Notes under the pieces: model-generated
The model's database searches: none
What the model was told of the DNA's origin: nothing
The model's input: only the letters and a program-made list of their open reading frames with translations
Assembly: GCA_013373625.1 (NCBI GenBank)
Contig: JABXHM010000009.1
Span: 40,033 to 104,032, forward strand
DNA length: 64,000 nt
Direction of reading: 5' to 3'
From: Alteromonadaceae bacterium
GTDB taxonomy: Bacteria > Pseudomonadota > Gammaproteobacteria > Enterobacterales > Alteromonadaceae
Shown: one piece after another, positions 48,078 to 58,272 of the stretch
Numbering within the stretch: the stretch's first letter is position 1
Layout of the letters: the number at the start of each line of letters is the position of its first letter
Translations under genes and position numbers: made by a program

Positions 48078-48144
48078 AATTAGATCCCCTTCGTTTGTTA
48101 TTATGCTTTCGTCCGCAAAGCAATAATTGACTCATTGCACAGAC

Positions 48145-48173
48145 GTTATAGCAAGCTTAAAGATTAACATCAA
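48145..48173 (-). promoter_or_regulatory. Sigma-70 promoter of hupB
   Basis: On the minus strand TTGATG (48173-48168), 17 bases, then TATAAC (48150-48145). Spacing is ideal and five of six -10 bases match. It is about 68 bases upstream of the hupB start. Confidence 0.65.
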
Positions 48174-48349
48174 GCTTCGCTTTACAATATTTTAACTTTT
48201 AGTTGAATCGCTGCCATCCCTTTAGTGACAAGGCTTCAAGCGAATACAGCAGTAAAGGTATCACAACTTTTAGGAGTTTGAAGCCCCCAAAGTGCAAAAA
48301 AAAGAGTTTTATCGCGCCATGTGAACAAAAAACAACCAAATTTGCTGTA

Positions 48350-48392
48350 AAATTCGCCGCAGCACACGTCACTCGTGTAAAACGGCGAATTT
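48350..48392 (-). terminator. Two-tier hairpin after lon
   Basis: AAATTCGCCG pairs with CGGCGAATTT, and inside it ACACG pairs with CGTGT. It starts 13 bases after the lon stop. It lacks a long T tract on the lon strand, so it may be a terminator or an RNA-stabilising 3' hairpin. Confidence 0.55.
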
Positions 48393-48404
48393 AAACGTAC
48401 AAAA

Positions 48405-50762
48405 TTAACTCTCCAGTAGCACCGGTTTAAAACTCTCTACCGGCTCCTGTAACGCAATATCCAGCACTTCATCTATCCATTGGACAGGGTGAATGGCTAA
48501 ATCCTGCTTAACATTATCCGGAATTTCTTCCAGGTCACGTTCGTTTTCTTTAGGAATAACCACCGTTTTAATACCGCCCCGGTGAGCAGCCAATAACTTC
48601 TCTTTAAGACCACCTATCGCCAATACTTCACCACGTAAGGTAATCTCGCCGGTCATAGCGACTTCACATTTCACCGGATTGCCGGTTAAAGAAGAGACCA
48701 ATGCCGTACACATCGCAATCCCCGCACTCGGGCCGTCCTTTGGTGTCGCCCCTTCCGGTACATGCACGTGAATATCACGCTTCTCATAAAAGTCGCCATT
48801 AATACGCAGTTTTTCAGCACGTGAGCGAACAACGGTCATCGCAGCAGAGATAGACTCCTGCATGACATCACCGAGAGACCCTGTAGAGGTCATTTTGCCT
48901 TTACCTGGTACTGAAGTGGTTTCAATGGTTAACAAGTCGCCCCCAACCTGAGTCCAGGCTAAACCGGTCACCTGACCAATTTGGTTATTCTTATCGGCTT
49001 TGCCATAATCAAAGCGCTGTACACCCAGATAGTCTTTGAGGTTTTCCTGCGTCACCAGTACTTTCTTGGTGGCTTTGTTGAGCAGAATATCTTTAACCGC
49101 TTTACGACAAACCTTGGAAATCTCGCGCTCCAGTGAGCGAACACCCGCCTCACGGGTATAATAACGAATCATGCCAATAATGGCTGAATCATCAATTTCC
49201 AACTCGTTTTTCTTTAAGCCGTTGCGTTCAATTTGCTTGGCAATCAAATGACGTGTCGCAATATTCAGTTTTTCGTCTTCGGTATAACCCGATAAGCGAA
49301 TCACTTCCATCCGGTCTAATAAAGGACCCGGTATGTTCATGCTGTTTGATGTCGCAACAAACATCACATCAGACAAGTCGTAGTCGACTTCCAGATAATG
49401 GTCACTAAAGCTACTGTTTTGCTCTGGATCTAAAACTTCCAGCAACGCTGACGACGGATCACCGCGCATATCAGACGACATTTTGTCGATTTCGTCGAGT
49501 AAGAAAAGCGGATTCTTAACCCCAACCTTCGACATTTTTTGGATTAGCTTACCCGGTAAAGAACCTATATAGGTTCGACGGTGCCCGCGGATTTCCGCTT
49601 CGTCACGCACGCCACCCAATGCCATGCGCACATATTTACGCCCGGTCGCTTTAGCCACCGATTGTCCTAAAGAGGTTTTACCCACACCAGGCGGGCCCAC
49701 CAGGCACAAAATTGGACCTTTTAATTTACGCACACGTTGTTGTACCGCGAGATACTCGATAATGCGTTCTTTGACCTTTTCGAGACCGTAATGATCAGCG
49801 TTGAGAATCTCCTCCGCTTTCGCGAGGTTTTTCTTGACGGCTGAACGCTTATGCCAGGGCACGTTAGTCAACCAATCGATGTAGCTACGCACTACAGTGG
49901 CTTCTGCAGACATCGGCGACATCATTTTCAGTTTTTGCAACTCAGCTTTAGCTTTATCTTCAGCTTCCGAAGGCATTTTAGCTTCTTCGATTTTTTTGCT
50001 TAGTGCTTCAAATTCATCCGGCGCGTCATCGAGTTCACCCAACTCTTTCTGAATCGCTTTCATTTGCTCATTCAGATAGTACTCACGCTGTGACTTTTCC
50101 ATTTGCTTTTTCACGCGGGTACGAATTTTCTTTTCAACCTGGAGTAAGTCTATTTCGCCTTCCATCAGCGCCATTAAATACTCAAGACGTTCGTTAACGC
50201 CCTTCATTTCAAGTACTTTTTGCTTTTCAACAAGCTTTAGAGGCATGTGTGCCGCCATCGTATCAGCTAGTCGGGCCGCATCATCGATACCGTTTAATGA
50301 TGTCAGGACTTCAGGAGGAATTTTTTTGTTAAGTTTCACATACCCCTCAAACTGGGATACGGCCGAACGGATCAGCACTTCCTGCTCGCTCTCTGGCAGC
50401 TCTTCGTCGGTAGTCCGATCAATATGCGCAGTAAAATACGGTTCGGTCTGAGAGTATTCAGCCACTTCGCCGCGCACATTACCTTCAACCAATACCTTTA
50501 CGGTACCGTCTGGAAGTTTCAGCAACTGCAGGATCGTTGCGATAGTGCCTACCGTATAAATATCATCGGTACTGGGTTCATCAACCCCGGCATCTTTCTG
50601 GGCAACTAAAAATATTTGTTTGTCGCTATCCATGGCCGCTTCTAGGCAACGAATGGATTTTTCCCGCCCGACAAATAAAGGTATGACCATATGGGGGTAA
50701 ACAACCACGTCCCGTAAGGCCAGCACAGGAATTTCGATGCGATTTTCTCGCTCTGACGTCAT
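48405..50762 (-). CDS. lon: ATP-dependent protease Lon
   Basis: Lon degrades damaged proteins and short-lived regulators. The 785-residue protein has the substrate-binding N-terminal domain (about residues 10-200), a coiled linker and the AAA domain with Walker A GPPGVGKTSLGQ near residue 355 and Walker B LFLLDEIDKM. The serine protease domain has catalytic Ser in KDGPSAGIAM near residue 678 and Lys about 43 residues later. Length equals E. coli Lon (784). It is separated from clpX by a terminator and has a heat-shock promoter. Confidence 0.98.
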   Translation of the reverse strand: MTSERENRIEIPVLALRDVVVYPHMVIPLFVGREKSIRCLEAAMDSDKQIFLVAQKDAGVDEPSTDDIYTVGTIATILQLLKLPDGTVKVLVEGNVRGEVAEYSQTEPYFTAHIDRTTDEELPESEQEVLIRSAVSQFEGYVKLNKKIPPEVLTSLNGIDDAARLADTMAAHMPLKLVEKQKVLEMKGVNERLEYLMALMEGEIDLLQVEKKIRTRVKKQMEKSQREYYLNEQMKAIQKELGELDDAPDEFEALSKKIEEAKMPSEAEDKAKAELQKLKMMSPMSAEATVVRSYIDWLTNVPWHKRSAVKKNLAKAEEILNADHYGLEKVKERIIEYLAVQQRVRKLKGPILCLVGPPGVGKTSLGQSVAKATGRKYVRMALGGVRDEAEIRGHRRTYIGSLPGKLIQKMSKVGVKNPLFLLDEIDKMSSDMRGDPSSALLEVLDPEQNSSFSDHYLEVDYDLSDVMFVATSNSMNIPGPLLDRMEVIRLSGYTEDEKLNIATRHLIAKQIERNGLKKNELEIDDSAIIGMIRYYTREAGVRSLEREISKVCRKAVKDILLNKATKKVLVTQENLKDYLGVQRFDYGKADKNNQIGQVTGLAWTQVGGDLLTIETTSVPGKGKMTSTGSLGDVMQESISAAMTVVRSRAEKLRINGDFYEKRDIHVHVPEGATPKDGPSAGIAMCTALVSSLTGNPVKCEVAMTGEITLRGEVLAIGGLKEKLLAAHRGGIKTVVIPKENERDLEEIPDNVKQDLAIHPVQWIDEVLDIALQEPVESFKPVLLES

Positions 50763-50795
50763 ACTTCTTCTCTAATTTTAATACTAGTGTGTCTT

Positions 50796-50822
50796 ATATG
50801 GGGATAGGCCGACAAAGTTCAA
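50796..50822 (-). promoter_or_regulatory. Heat-shock (sigma-32) type promoter of lon
   Basis: On the minus strand TTGAAC (50822-50817), 13 bases, then CCCCATAT (50803-50796), against the sigma-32 consensus CTTGAAA, 11-16 bases, CCCCATNT. The -10 element is a full match. It lies about 34 bases before the lon start and fits the known heat-shock control of lon. Confidence 0.75.
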
Positions 50823-50886
50823 TCAACCTGTAATAGTTTTAGCATAACAACGTTAACCATAGCGCAAAAGTACGTGCTTTTGATAC

Positions 50887-50914
50887 AAAAAAGACCCTTA
50901 TAAAAGGGCCTTTT
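50887..50914 (-). terminator. Terminator of clpX
   Basis: AAAAAGACCCTT, short loop, AAGGGCCTTTT. It sits ten bases past the clpX stop, between clpX and lon, so lon is transcribed mainly from its own promoter. Confidence 0.8.
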
Positions 50915-50923
50915 AACTATCGA

Positions 50924-52201
50924 TTACTCGCTGGCAGCTTTTTTATCTGAGTTATCATAAATGAGGATGGGTTTCGATTCCCCCCTGATAACGGTTTCAT
51001 CGATAACGACTTTCGATACGTTATCCATGGAAGGCAACTCATACATTGTTTCCAATAACACGGCCTCAACGATAGAACGCAGTCCACGGGCACCCGTTTT
51101 GCGGTCCATCGCCTTTTTAGCAATAGCGAACAAGGCGTCTTCACGAAACTCCAGCTCGGTATCTTCCATGGCAAACAATGCACCATACTGTTTAGTGATC
51201 GCATTTTTAGGTTCTTTTAAGATCTGAATAAGTGCTTCTTCATTCAGCTCTTCAAGGCTGGTAACCACTGGCAATCGACCAATGAATTCAGGAATAAGAC
51301 CGTACTTCACTAAATCTTCAGGTTCTACCTGGCGGAACAGTTCGGATACTGCAGGTTTATTGTCTTTAGACTTAACCTCGGCACCAAAGCCCATGCCACT
51401 GCCAACCGCTGAGCGCTGTTCAATCACTTTGTCGAGACCAGCAAAAGCACCACCACAAATAAACAGAATTTTAGAGGTATCAACCTGCAAAAACTCCTGT
51501 TGCGGATGCTTACGGCCACCTTGCGGCGGCACCGACGCAACGGTACCTTCGATTAGTTTTAACAGCGCCTGCTGCACACCTTCACCCGACACATCGCGAG
51601 TAATTGACGGGTTGTCAGACTTACGACTGATTTTATCGATTTCGTCGATATAAACGATACCGCGCTGCGCTTTTTCAACATCGTAATCGCATTTTTGCAG
51701 CAGTTTCTGGATGATGTTTTCTACGTCCTCACCCACATAACCCGCTTCGGTTAACGTGGTGGCGTCAGCCATGGTGAAAGGAACATCCAGCAAACGCGCC
51801 AGGGTTTCTGCTAATAGTGTTTTACCACTACCAGTCGGGCCGATAAGCAAAATATTACTTTTACCTAATTCTACGCCGTCGTGGACATCGCCGTTACGTA
51901 AGCGTTTATAGTGGTTATATACTGCAACAGATAATACTTTCTTTGCATGGTCCTGACCGATGACATAGTCATTCAAATGACCATGAATTTCATGTGGCTT
52001 CGGTAATGCGTTTTGATTCTGCTTATTCGGTGAAATCTCTTTAATTTCTTCCCGGATAATGTCGTTGCAAAGCTCAACACACTCATCGCAAATGAACACA
52101 GAAGGTCCTGCAATAAGCTTTCTTACTTCATGTTGGCTTTTTCCACAAAACGAGCAATACAGAAGTTTATTATCGCCATCGCTGCCTTGTTTATCGCTCA
52201 T
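50924..52201 (-). CDS. clpX: ATP-dependent unfoldase ClpX
   Basis: ClpX unfolds substrates for ClpP. The 425-residue protein has the N-terminal zinc-binding domain (CSFCGK and CDECVELC, residues 16-43). The AAA domain has Walker [13 protein letters not shown] near residue 118 and Walker [11 protein letters not shown]. It carries the IGF-type ClpP loop region and sensor segments [10 protein letters not shown]. It lies 63 bases after clpP, in the usual tig-clpP-clpX order. Confidence 0.98.
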   Translation of the reverse strand: MSDKQGSDGDNKLLYCSFCGKSQHEVRKLIAGPSVFICDECVELCNDIIREEIKEISPNKQNQNALPKPHEIHGHLNDYVIGQDHAKKVLSVAVYNHYKRLRNGDVHDGVELGKSNILLIGPTGSGKTLLAETLARLLDVPFTMADATTLTEAGYVGEDVENIIQKLLQKCDYDVEKAQRGIVYIDEIDKISRKSDNPSITRDVSGEGVQQALLKLIEGTVASVPPQGGRKHPQQEFLQVDTSKILFICGGAFAGLDKVIEQRSAVGSGMGFGAEVKSKDNKPAVSELFRQVEPEDLVKYGLIPEFIGRLPVVTSLEELNEEALIQILKEPKNAITKQYGALFAMEDTELEFREDALFAIAKKAMDRKTGARGLRSIVEAVLLETMYELPSMDNVSKVVIDETVIRGESKPILIYDNSDKKAASE

Positions 52202-52264
52202 AGGTTCTTGCCTCTACACTGCCCGGCATACACAAAACACGGCGCCGGGTTTTATATAACTATA

Positions 52265-52891
52265 CTACTTAGTCGCCGATGCGTCAGATCGATTCGTTAA
52301 GACCTGATCAATAATACCGTAATCTTTCGCTTCAGAAGCGCTTAAGAAATTGTCGCGGTCGGTATCGTGGGCCACTTTTTCGTAGTCCTGACCGGTATGT
52401 TCAGCCATTAATCGGTTCAGTTTTTCTTTAATACTGAGAATTTCTTTAGCATGAATTTCAAAGTCAGATGCCTGCCCCTGGAAACCACCCAATGGCTGGT
52501 GAATCATTACTCGCGCGTTCGGCAGGCAATAGCGTTTGCCCTTGGCACCACCGGATAGCAAAAATGCACCCATGCTCGCTGCCTGGCCAACACACACAGT
52601 GCTTACATCAGGCTTGATAAACCTCATGGTGTCATAAATAGCCATCCCTGCGGTCACTGACCCACCCGGGGAGTTTATGTACAAGAAGATATCTTTTTCT
52701 GGGTTTTCAGCTTCCAGAAACAACATTTGCGCAACAATAAGGTTGGCCATGTGATCTTCGACCTGACCAACCAGGAAAATAACATTTTCTTTGAGTAGGC
52801 GAGAATAAATATCATAAGAACGCTCTCCCTTGGCAGTTTGCTCAACAACCATTGGGACCAGGGCATTCATTGGATCAAACGGGCTATGCAT
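52265..52891 (-). CDS. clpP: ATP-dependent Clp protease proteolytic subunit ClpP
   Basis: The 208-residue serine peptidase core of ClpXP. Catalytic Ser lies in [11 protein letters not shown] near residue 112, His in [10 protein letters not shown], and Asp about 49 residues later in the [10 protein letters not shown] segment. The N-terminal propeptide region is short, as usual. It is downstream of tig behind a hairpin and a candidate promoter. Confidence 0.98.
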   Translation of the reverse strand: MHSPFDPMNALVPMVVEQTAKGERSYDIYSRLLKENVIFLVGQVEDHMANLIVAQMLFLEAENPEKDIFLYINSPGGSVTAGMAIYDTMRFIKPDVSTVCVGQAASMGAFLLSGGAKGKRYCLPNARVMIHQPLGGFQGQASDFEIHAKEILSIKEKLNRLMAEHTGQDYEKVAHDTDRDNFLSASEAKDYGIIDQVLTNRSDASATK

Positions 52892-52920
52892 TATGCGTTA
52901 CCTTAAGTACTTACAGAAAT

Positions 52921-52949
52921 AAAAATGCTCGGACCAGACCGAGCATTTA
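52921..52949 (-). terminator. Hairpin between tig and clpP
   Basis: On the minus strand AAATGCTCGG, loop TCTGGT, CCGAGCATTTTTATTT. It has a perfect 10-base stem and a T-rich tail, as expected of the tig terminator. It overlaps the probable clpP promoter. Confidence 0.8.
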
Positions 52950-52974
52950 AACAGTTGCGTATAGGATAAGTCAA
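52946..52974 (-). promoter_or_regulatory. Candidate clpP promoter
   Basis: On the minus strand TTGACT (52974-52969), 17 bases, TTTAAA (52951-52946). It lies directly before and partly within the hairpin that ends tig, so transcripts would start at or in the stem. Confidence 0.4.
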
Positions 52975-52989
52975 ACCTGGATCGAAAAA

Positions 52990-54294
52990 TTAACCCTGTT
53001 TGTTCATAACCTCGTCAAACGCTTTATTTACTTCAGTCGTTTTAGCCTGACTCACAACCCACTCAATGGCTTGTTCTTCAAGCGCAACATTTTGCATTTG
53101 TTGCATCAGTTCCTGATTATTTTTGTAGTAATCAACAACTTCTTGTGGGTCTTCATACGCAGAAGCCATGGTTTCGATCAGGCTATCAACTTTATCCTGA
53201 TCGGCCTTCAGCTCTTGCTTCTTGATGATTTCACCTAACAGCAAGCCAATGCTAACACGACGTTTAGCATTATCAATGAACAGATCTGCTGGCAGTTCTG
53301 GCATGTTAGCGCCGCCGCCTTGCTGGCTAAAACGTTGCTTAGCTTGTTCACGTAACGCGTTAACTTCCTGGTCTACCAACGCAGAAGGCAGGTCAACGTC
53401 GTTCTTTTCAATCAACTTAGAAATCACGTTTTCTTTGAGCTGTGTTTTAAGTGTTTGGCTTAACTCACGCTCCATGTTTTTACGTACTTCTGCTTTAAGT
53501 GCTTCAACGTCACCGTCTTCGATACCGAACAGTTTAGCAAACTCTTCGTCGACTTTAGGTAATGTCAGGCCTTCTACTTTTTTCACGTTAACGGTGAACT
53601 GAGCGTCTTTGCCTTTCAGCGCTTCTGCGTGATAGTCTTCCGGGAAGGTCACATCAACAATGACTTCTTCACCTTTCTTGGCACCTACCAACGGCTTTTC
53701 AAAGCCTGGAATCATGCGTTCTTTACCCAGTTCAAGAGTAAAGTCTTCGGCTTTACCGCCGTCGAACTCTTCACCGTCAACAGTACCAACAAAGTCAATC
53801 ACCATACGGTCATCTTTGCGGGCTTTACGACGAACTTCTTTCCATTCGCCATGCTGTTTTTGCAGCGTTTCAAGCATGTTATCGAGATCTTCGTCGTTAA
53901 TTTCAACAACTGTTTTCTCCAGCTCGATTTCGTCAACACCCTTTACTTCTACTTCGGGGTATACTTCAAACTTAGCGACAAATTCCAGGTCTTCACCGTC
54001 CTGATCTTTAGTCAGTTCAAAGGCAGGCATGCCGGCAGGATTAATTTTTTCCTGTACGATGGCCTGATAGAAATTCTGTTGCATTACGTCGCCAGAAACT
54101 TCCTGACGTACCGCCTGCCCATAACGTTTTTTAATTACGCTTACTGGTACTTTACCTGGACGGAAACCGTTAATACGCTGAGTTTTAGCTAATTGCTGTA
54201 AACGCGATTTAACAGCGTTATCTACTGACTCAGCAGGAACAGTAATAGTAAGACGGCGTTCTAAACCCTGAGTCGTCTCGACTGAAACTTGCAT
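52990..54294 (-). CDS. tig: Trigger factor
   Basis: Trigger factor is the ribosome-bound chaperone at the polypeptide exit tunnel. The 434-residue protein has the ribosome-binding signature [17 protein letters not shown] near residue 44, the FKBP-like isomerase domain at about residues 150-245 ([24 protein letters not shown]) and the helical C-terminal chaperone arms. Length is standard. It is first in tig-clpP-clpX-lon. Confidence 0.98.
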   Translation of the reverse strand: MQVSVETTQGLERRLTITVPAESVDNAVKSRLQQLAKTQRINGFRPGKVPVSVIKKRYGQAVRQEVSGDVMQQNFYQAIVQEKINPAGMPAFELTKDQDGEDLEFVAKFEVYPEVEVKGVDEIELEKTVVEINDEDLDNMLETLQKQHGEWKEVRRKARKDDRMVIDFVGTVDGEEFDGGKAEDFTLELGKERMIPGFEKPLVGAKKGEEVIVDVTFPEDYHAEALKGKDAQFTVNVKKVEGLTLPKVDEEFAKLFGIEDGDVEALKAEVRKNMERELSQTLKTQLKENVISKLIEKNDVDLPSALVDQEVNALREQAKQRFSQQGGGANMPELPADLFIDNAKRRVSIGLLLGEIIKKQELKADQDKVDSLIETMASAYEDPQEVVDYYKNNQELMQQMQNVALEEQAIEWVVSQAKTTEVNKAFDEVMNKQG

Positions 54295-54807
54295 TGTATT
54301 ACCTCAACTTTGCGCCTAATACGCTTTATATTCCAGCCTCTCGCCCGCCACTTATATAGAAGTGAGTATTACTCTGGGTAAGAGGTCGTTTCATCGCGCT
54401 TAAATGTACGCGCTGCCTTAAAAAGACGCAGTAGTATACAGTTTGACAACAACAGAGTCGAGCACAAATCAGCGCTTTCTGGTTGCAGTTGTTAAAGTGT
54501 TTACAATTAAGTGATTAAACGCTTAAAAAAGAAGCGCATTTTGGAGACGAGCATGAAACTGGAAAATCACGGGAGGTGTCGAGGCTATGAAGCTTGACCA
54601 GTGTCTCGTACACTTGCTGAACTATTAACATTATTATGCTAAGTGATATCAATTTTAAAAGTTGAATAAGCACTGCCGGATTTGGTTTATAGCAAGTTAT
54701 AGCAAGATACCGTCCCGCCACAAAATATGCCCTTCCTGCTAAGGACAACAGGCCTTAGGCATCGGATAGCAGTTATAAGCGACAGGTAATAAAGTAAGAC
54801 GAATAAA
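54295..54807. other. Intergenic region between tig and the tRNA operon
   Basis: About 513 bases upstream of tig and downstream of the last tRNA. It must hold the tig promoter and the end of the tRNA transcript. A short inverted repeat, CTAAGG with CCTTAG near 54738-54757, could be the tRNA operon terminator but has no T tract. No protein or RNA gene can be supported. Confidence 0.4.
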
Positions 54808-54884
54808 TGGTCGGTGAGACAGGATTTGAACCTGCGACCCCTTGTACCCAAAACAAGTGCGCTACCAAGCTGCGCCACTCACCG
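54808..54884 (-). tRNA. tRNA-Pro (UGG), copy A
   Basis: A 77-base cloverleaf with acceptor CGGTGAG pairing with CTCACCG, anticodon loop TTTTGGGTA (anticodon TGG), T-arm GGTTCAAATCC and encoded CCA. It is the last tRNA in the leftward operon. Confidence 0.96.
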
Positions 54885-54906
54885 ACTGAATTAGATGTTA
54901 CCGAAA

Positions 54907-54991
54907 TGGTGCGGAAGGAGAGACTTGAACTCTCACGCCGTGAAGCACTGGAACCTAAATCCAGCGTGTCTACCAATTCCACCACTCCCGC
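54907..54991 (-). tRNA. tRNA-Leu (UAG)
   Basis: An 85-base class II tRNA with a long variable arm. Acceptor GCGGGAG/CTTCCGC, anticodon loop TTTAGGT (TAG), T-arm GTTCAAGTC and CCA encoded. Confidence 0.96.
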
Positions 54992-54998
54992 AAAGAAA

Positions 54999-55075
54999 TG
55001 GGGTGGACGATGGGACTTGAACCCACGACAACCGGAATCACAATCCGGGGCTCTACCAACTGAGCTACGCCCACC
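54999..55075 (-). tRNA. tRNA-His (GUG)
   Basis: A cloverleaf with anticodon GTG in the ATTGTGATT loop. The extra 5' G (position -1), typical of tRNA-His, is encoded and faces C73. CCA is encoded. Confidence 0.96.
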
Positions 55076-55159
55076 ACTGAGGTGTTACTTAAGTATACAA
55101 AAATAGAACTGGTAAGGTATCTATTTATTTAACTTTCTTTTTGCTTTGCCGGTTTCGCG

Positions 55160-55236
<77 letters not shown>

Positions 55237-55279
55237 TGAAAGTCAACTAAGGCCATGAACACAAGCACTTGTACAAATC

Positions 55280-55356
55280 TGGTCGGGGAAGAGGGATTCG
55301 AACCCCCGACATCCTGCACCCAAAGCAGGCGCGCTACCAGACTGCGCTATTCCCCG
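55280..55356 (-). tRNA. tRNA-Pro (UGG), copy B
   Basis: A 77-base tRNA with acceptor CGGGGAA, anticodon loop CTTTGGGTG (TGG), T-arm GGTTCGAATCC and CCA encoded. It differs from copy A in the acceptor, D and anticodon stems, so the two are not recent duplicates. It is the first gene of the operon. Confidence 0.96.
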
Positions 55357-55395
55357 AGATACTCACATTCGGGCATTGCCCGTCAGAGAGCGCGC

Positions 55396-55424
55396 ATAAT
55401 ACTGATTTCACTCGGGGTCGTCAA
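55396..55424 (-). promoter_or_regulatory. Promoter of the tRNA operon, stringent type
   Basis: On the minus strand TTGACG (55424-55419), 17 bases, TATTAT (55401-55396), followed by GCGCGCTC. The GC-rich discriminator right after the -10 is typical of stable RNA promoters under ppGpp/DksA control. It is 40 bases upstream of tRNA-Pro copy B, and all five tRNAs probably share it. Confidence 0.75.
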
Positions 55425-55531
55425 TATCCAAAAACATTTTATTCAATGATTTTTTAGGCTTTTAACTGCTCCCGTTTCCTGAGAAAATAGCCACTTATAC
55501 GTTTCGGTTATTTAGTGGACAAAATAATAGC

Positions 55532-56392
55532 ATGACAGCGCGACTCATCGATGGCAAAGCCATTGCAGCCAACCTTCAAAGTGAAATTGCCAAACGGGTC
55601 GCTGATCGCGTCGCCCAAGGCAAAGCGGCGCCCGGCCTCGCCGTAATATTGGTCGGAGATGATCCGGCCTCTTCCATCTACGTCAATAAGAAAGTTGAAG
55701 CCTGCCAGCGCATTGGCTTTCGGTCAGAGAAAATTACTTTGCCCAGTAGCACCAGTGAACAAGAACTGCTGGCCACGATTGACCGTTTAAACGAAGACCC
55801 GGAAATTAATGGTGTTCTTTTGCAGCTGCCAATTCCGGAACACATCGACTCAAATAAGATGTTGGAGCATATTTCACCAGCCAAAGACGTTGATGGCTTT
55901 CACGCCTTTAACCTAGGGCGGCTGGTGCAACGGAACCCTCAACTACGTTCCTGCACTCCAAAAGGAATCATTACCCTGCTGGAGGCCATCGAAGGCGTAG
56001 ACATTCGCGGAATGGATGCTTGTGTGGTGGGTGCCTCCAATATCGTTGGTCGCCCGATGGCGCTGGAGCTACTCATTAAAGGCTGCACAGTAACCGTCAC
56101 CCATCGTTTTACGCGCGATCTGGCTGCGCACGTGGCTCGTGCCGACCTGGTTGTAGTAGCGGTCGGCAAGCCTGGAATCGTCAAAGGTGACTGGATAAAA
56201 CCCGGCGCTGTCGTGGTAGATGTGGGCATCAACCGTCTCGACGACGGTCGTATTGTCGGCGATGTCGATTTTACCGAAGCGGCCAAACGGGCCAGTTGGA
56301 TAACCCCCGTTCCCGGCGGAGTTGGCCCGATGACCGTTGCAACATTAATGGAGAACACACTCCTTGCCGCGGAGCTAGCGGAAACGGCATAA
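55532..56392 (+). CDS. folD: Methylenetetrahydrofolate dehydrogenase/cyclohydrolase FolD
   Basis: FolD interconverts methylene-, methenyl- and formyl-tetrahydrofolate. The 286-residue protein has the [17 protein letters not shown] segment with the catalytic Lys, [13 protein letters not shown], the nucleotide motif [17 protein letters not shown] and the C-terminal [20 protein letters not shown]. All active-site features are present. folD beside this tRNA cluster and tig is a common gammaproteobacterial order. It ends 23 bases before the convergent acpS. By eye its first and last thirds are more G/C-rich than the neighbours. Confidence 0.97.
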   Translation: MTARLIDGKAIAANLQSEIAKRVADRVAQGKAAPGLAVILVGDDPASSIYVNKKVEACQRIGFRSEKITLPSSTSEQELLATIDRLNEDPEINGVLLQLPIPEHIDSNKMLEHISPAKDVDGFHAFNLGRLVQRNPQLRSCTPKGIITLLEAIEGVDIRGMDACVVGASNIVGRPMALELLIKGCTVTVTHRFTRDLAAHVARADLVVVAVGKPGIVKGDWIKPGAVVVDVGINRLDDGRIVGDVDFTEAAKRASWITPVPGGVGPMTVATLMENTLLAAELAETA

Positions 56393-56415
56393 CCTACGCA
56401 AAAACCGGCCGCTGG

Positions 56416-56796
56416 TTAACTTTCGGCTAGCGCAAACGCCACGGCCTGTTTTTCCTCATCCGAAATACTAATGTGCAGATGGGTAATCCCGAGTGCCGCC
56501 ATGATCACTTTGGCTTCACCAACAACATCCACATAAGGTTTGCCATTCTCATCATTGAGTACGGAAAAATCATCAAACCGCACACCTTTGGCCAGGCCAG
56601 TTCCAAGCGCTTTCATAATCGCTTCTTTGGCGGCAAAGCGCTTGGCTAAATAGTGCACCGGCTGATGAGTAAAGCTTTTGCTCTGCAGCTCTTTTTCGCT
56701 CAAGATCCGCTGTGCAAAACGTTCACCAAACTGCTTATACGACTTTTCGACACGTTTAATTTCGACAATATCGGTGCCGATCCCAATGATCGCCAT
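56416..56796 (-). CDS. acpS: Holo-[acyl-carrier-protein] synthase AcpS
   Basis: AcpS attaches 4'-phosphopantetheine to ACP. The 126-residue protein has IGIGTDIVEIKRV (metal Asp) near residue 8 and RFAAKEAIMKALG (metal Glu) near residue 56, and is of normal length. It overlaps pdxJ by one base and is the last gene of the second block. It stands 23 bases from the folD stop, where one possible junction between the two parts of the window lies. Confidence 0.97.
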   Translation of the reverse strand: MAIIGIGTDIVEIKRVEKSYKQFGERFAQRILSEKELQSKSFTHQPVHYLAKRFAAKEAIMKALGTGLAKGVRFDDFSVLNDENGKPYVDVVGEAKVIMAALGITHLHISISDEEKQAVAFALAES

Positions 56797-57527
56797 TAAC
56801 GAGCCTCTACCATTAATCGCTTCATCTCAGAAACCGCTTCTGCTAAGCCGGAGAACAGTGCTCGGCCAATAATCGCATGGCCAATATTCAACTCAACCAT
56901 CTCTGGAATAGCAGCGATCGCTTGCACGTTATGATAAGTAAGACCGTGTCCAGCATTAACTTGAATGCCGCAAGCATGGGCATAACTCGCAGCCTGTTTA
57001 ATTCTCTCAAGTTCAGACTGCTGAATAGCGGCGTTTGCGGCGTCCGCATAGCCGCCGGTGTGCAACTCAATAATGGGTGCACCACAACGTTTAACCGCGT
57101 CAATCTGAGCCTCATCAGCATCAATAAATAAGGAGACCTTGATACCTTTTTCTGCCATTCGCGCGCATGCCTTGGCAATTTTGGCTTCATTTTCCACTAC
57201 GTTCAGTCCACCTTCGGTGGTGAGCTCTTCGCGCTTTTCTGGTACCAAACAAACATAAGTTGGCATTACTTGCTCTGCTATGGCGAGCATTTCATCGGTC
57301 ACCGCCATCTCGAGATTCATCGCCGTTTGAATAGTTTGCTTCAGAAGAAAAACATCTCGGTCGGTGATGTGTCGACGATCTTCACGCAAGTGAATGGTAA
57401 TGCCATCAGCACCATTTTGTTCAGCCACAGCCGCCGCATGTGCCGGCTCAGGATACTGAGTTCCACGAGCATTGCGTACAGTTGCAATATGGTCGATGTT
57501 AACGCCTAAAAATATCGGTGAACGCAT
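56796..57527 (-). CDS. pdxJ: Pyridoxine 5'-phosphate synthase PdxJ
   Basis: PdxJ condenses deoxyxylulose 5-phosphate with aminoacetone phosphate to make pyridoxine 5'-phosphate. The 243-residue TIM barrel has [17 protein letters not shown] at the N-terminus, HLREDRRHI with the catalytic residues, [10 protein letters not shown] and [11 protein letters not shown]. PdxH, the next enzyme, is encoded at 5428-6066. It is coupled to acpS. Confidence 0.97.
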   Translation of the reverse strand: MRSPIFLGVNIDHIATVRNARGTQYPEPAHAAAVAEQNGADGITIHLREDRRHITDRDVFLLKQTIQTAMNLEMAVTDEMLAIAEQVMPTYVCLVPEKREELTTEGGLNVVENEAKIAKACARMAEKGIKVSLFIDADEAQIDAVKRCGAPIIELHTGGYADAANAAIQQSELERIKQAASYAHACGIQVNAGHGLTYHNVQAIAAIPEMVELNIGHAIIGRALFSGLAEAVSEMKRLMVEAR

Positions 57528-57571
57528 TTAAAATCTCTCTTAAACAGAATCAAAAAATTGTATTAAACTAA

Positions 57572-58270
57572 TCAGGCACGCGCTAATAACGCTTTACTAC
57601 GCAGAGGTTGCTCACCTAAATGGGGCTGTAACAATCGATAATTTATCAATCGCCACGCTTTCATAGCAACCGCGTCGAGCCCTTCTTGGTGAGCGATAGC
57701 CAGCAACTGCGCACCACAAAAAGCGCCCTCGGTAGCAGCAGAAACCACTTCGAACCCTTCAGTTGTACAAAGTTGATAAAATTCATCGGCAACAATCTCC
57801 GTGCCGAAAATATCATGCTCAAAGCTCACCGCTACACCTAAGTTTTGCAATAAGCTCTGTTCCATCAAGCGTAGGTTCAAGCGCGCCTTTATTCGATCAT
57901 TTAAATGGGTAAATCCTGAGTCAAGCGTAGTAAATAAAAGCTTATCGGGATCACCAGGCTGTACCAAACGCAAGGTTAATTCACTGAGATAACAAGCCAT
58001 TGCATAAGCTTCACCCACTAGAGTGGATGCAGGCCTAAGAAGGTCACTGCGATAGATGGTTTTAAGCTCGCCGCGCCCACCAAACTCTACGTCGAGCTTT
58101 GCTGACATTTGCCAGTCTACACGGCGATTTTGGCTATTTGAACGACGACTGCCACGGACTAAAAAGGCCATTAAGCCATGATCTTGAGTAAGCGCCTGAA
58201 CAATGAGACTGCTTTCGCTGTAAGGTCTTGAGTGTAAAACCAACACTTGTTCATGGCTACGCTGACTCAT
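57572..58270 (-). CDS. recO: DNA repair protein RecO
   Basis: RecO helps load RecA on SSB-coated single strands. The 232-residue protein has the N-terminal OB fold (VLVLHSRPYSESSLIVQALTQDHG, residues 9-32) and a helical C-terminal region with LRLMEQSLLQNLGVAV. It lacks the zinc cysteines found in some RecO proteins, as is common in gammaproteobacteria. It starts two bases after era copy 2. Confidence 0.94.
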   Translation of the reverse strand: MSQRSHEQVLVLHSRPYSESSLIVQALTQDHGLMAFLVRGSRRSNSQNRRVDWQMSAKLDVEFGGRGELKTIYRSDLLRPASTLVGEAYAMACYLSELTLRLVQPGDPDKLLFTTLDSGFTHLNDRIKARLNLRLMEQSLLQNLGVAVSFEHDIFGTEIVADEFYQLCTTEGFEVVSAATEGAFCGAQLLAIAHQEGLDAVAMKAWRLINYRLLQPHLGEQPLRSKALLARA

Positions 58271-58272
58271 AA

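Larger units (their letters stand above)
48078..48404. other. Intergenic region between lon and hupB
   Basis: About 327 bases. It contains the hupB promoter (48145-48173) and a large two-tier hairpin after lon (48350-48392). The rest has no coding sequence I can support. Confidence 0.5.

Noticed and set aside
54553..54597. A 14-codon ATG frame upstream of tig
   Set aside because: Too short and without a leader-peptide signature such as a run of regulatory codons or an attenuator.
54807..55106. A 99-codon open frame on the + strand through the tRNA cluster
   Set aside because: It is the translated antisense of tRNA genes (phrases such as [16 protein letters not shown] are typical tRNA artefacts). 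The same holds for the frames at 55255-55449 and 55269-55457.
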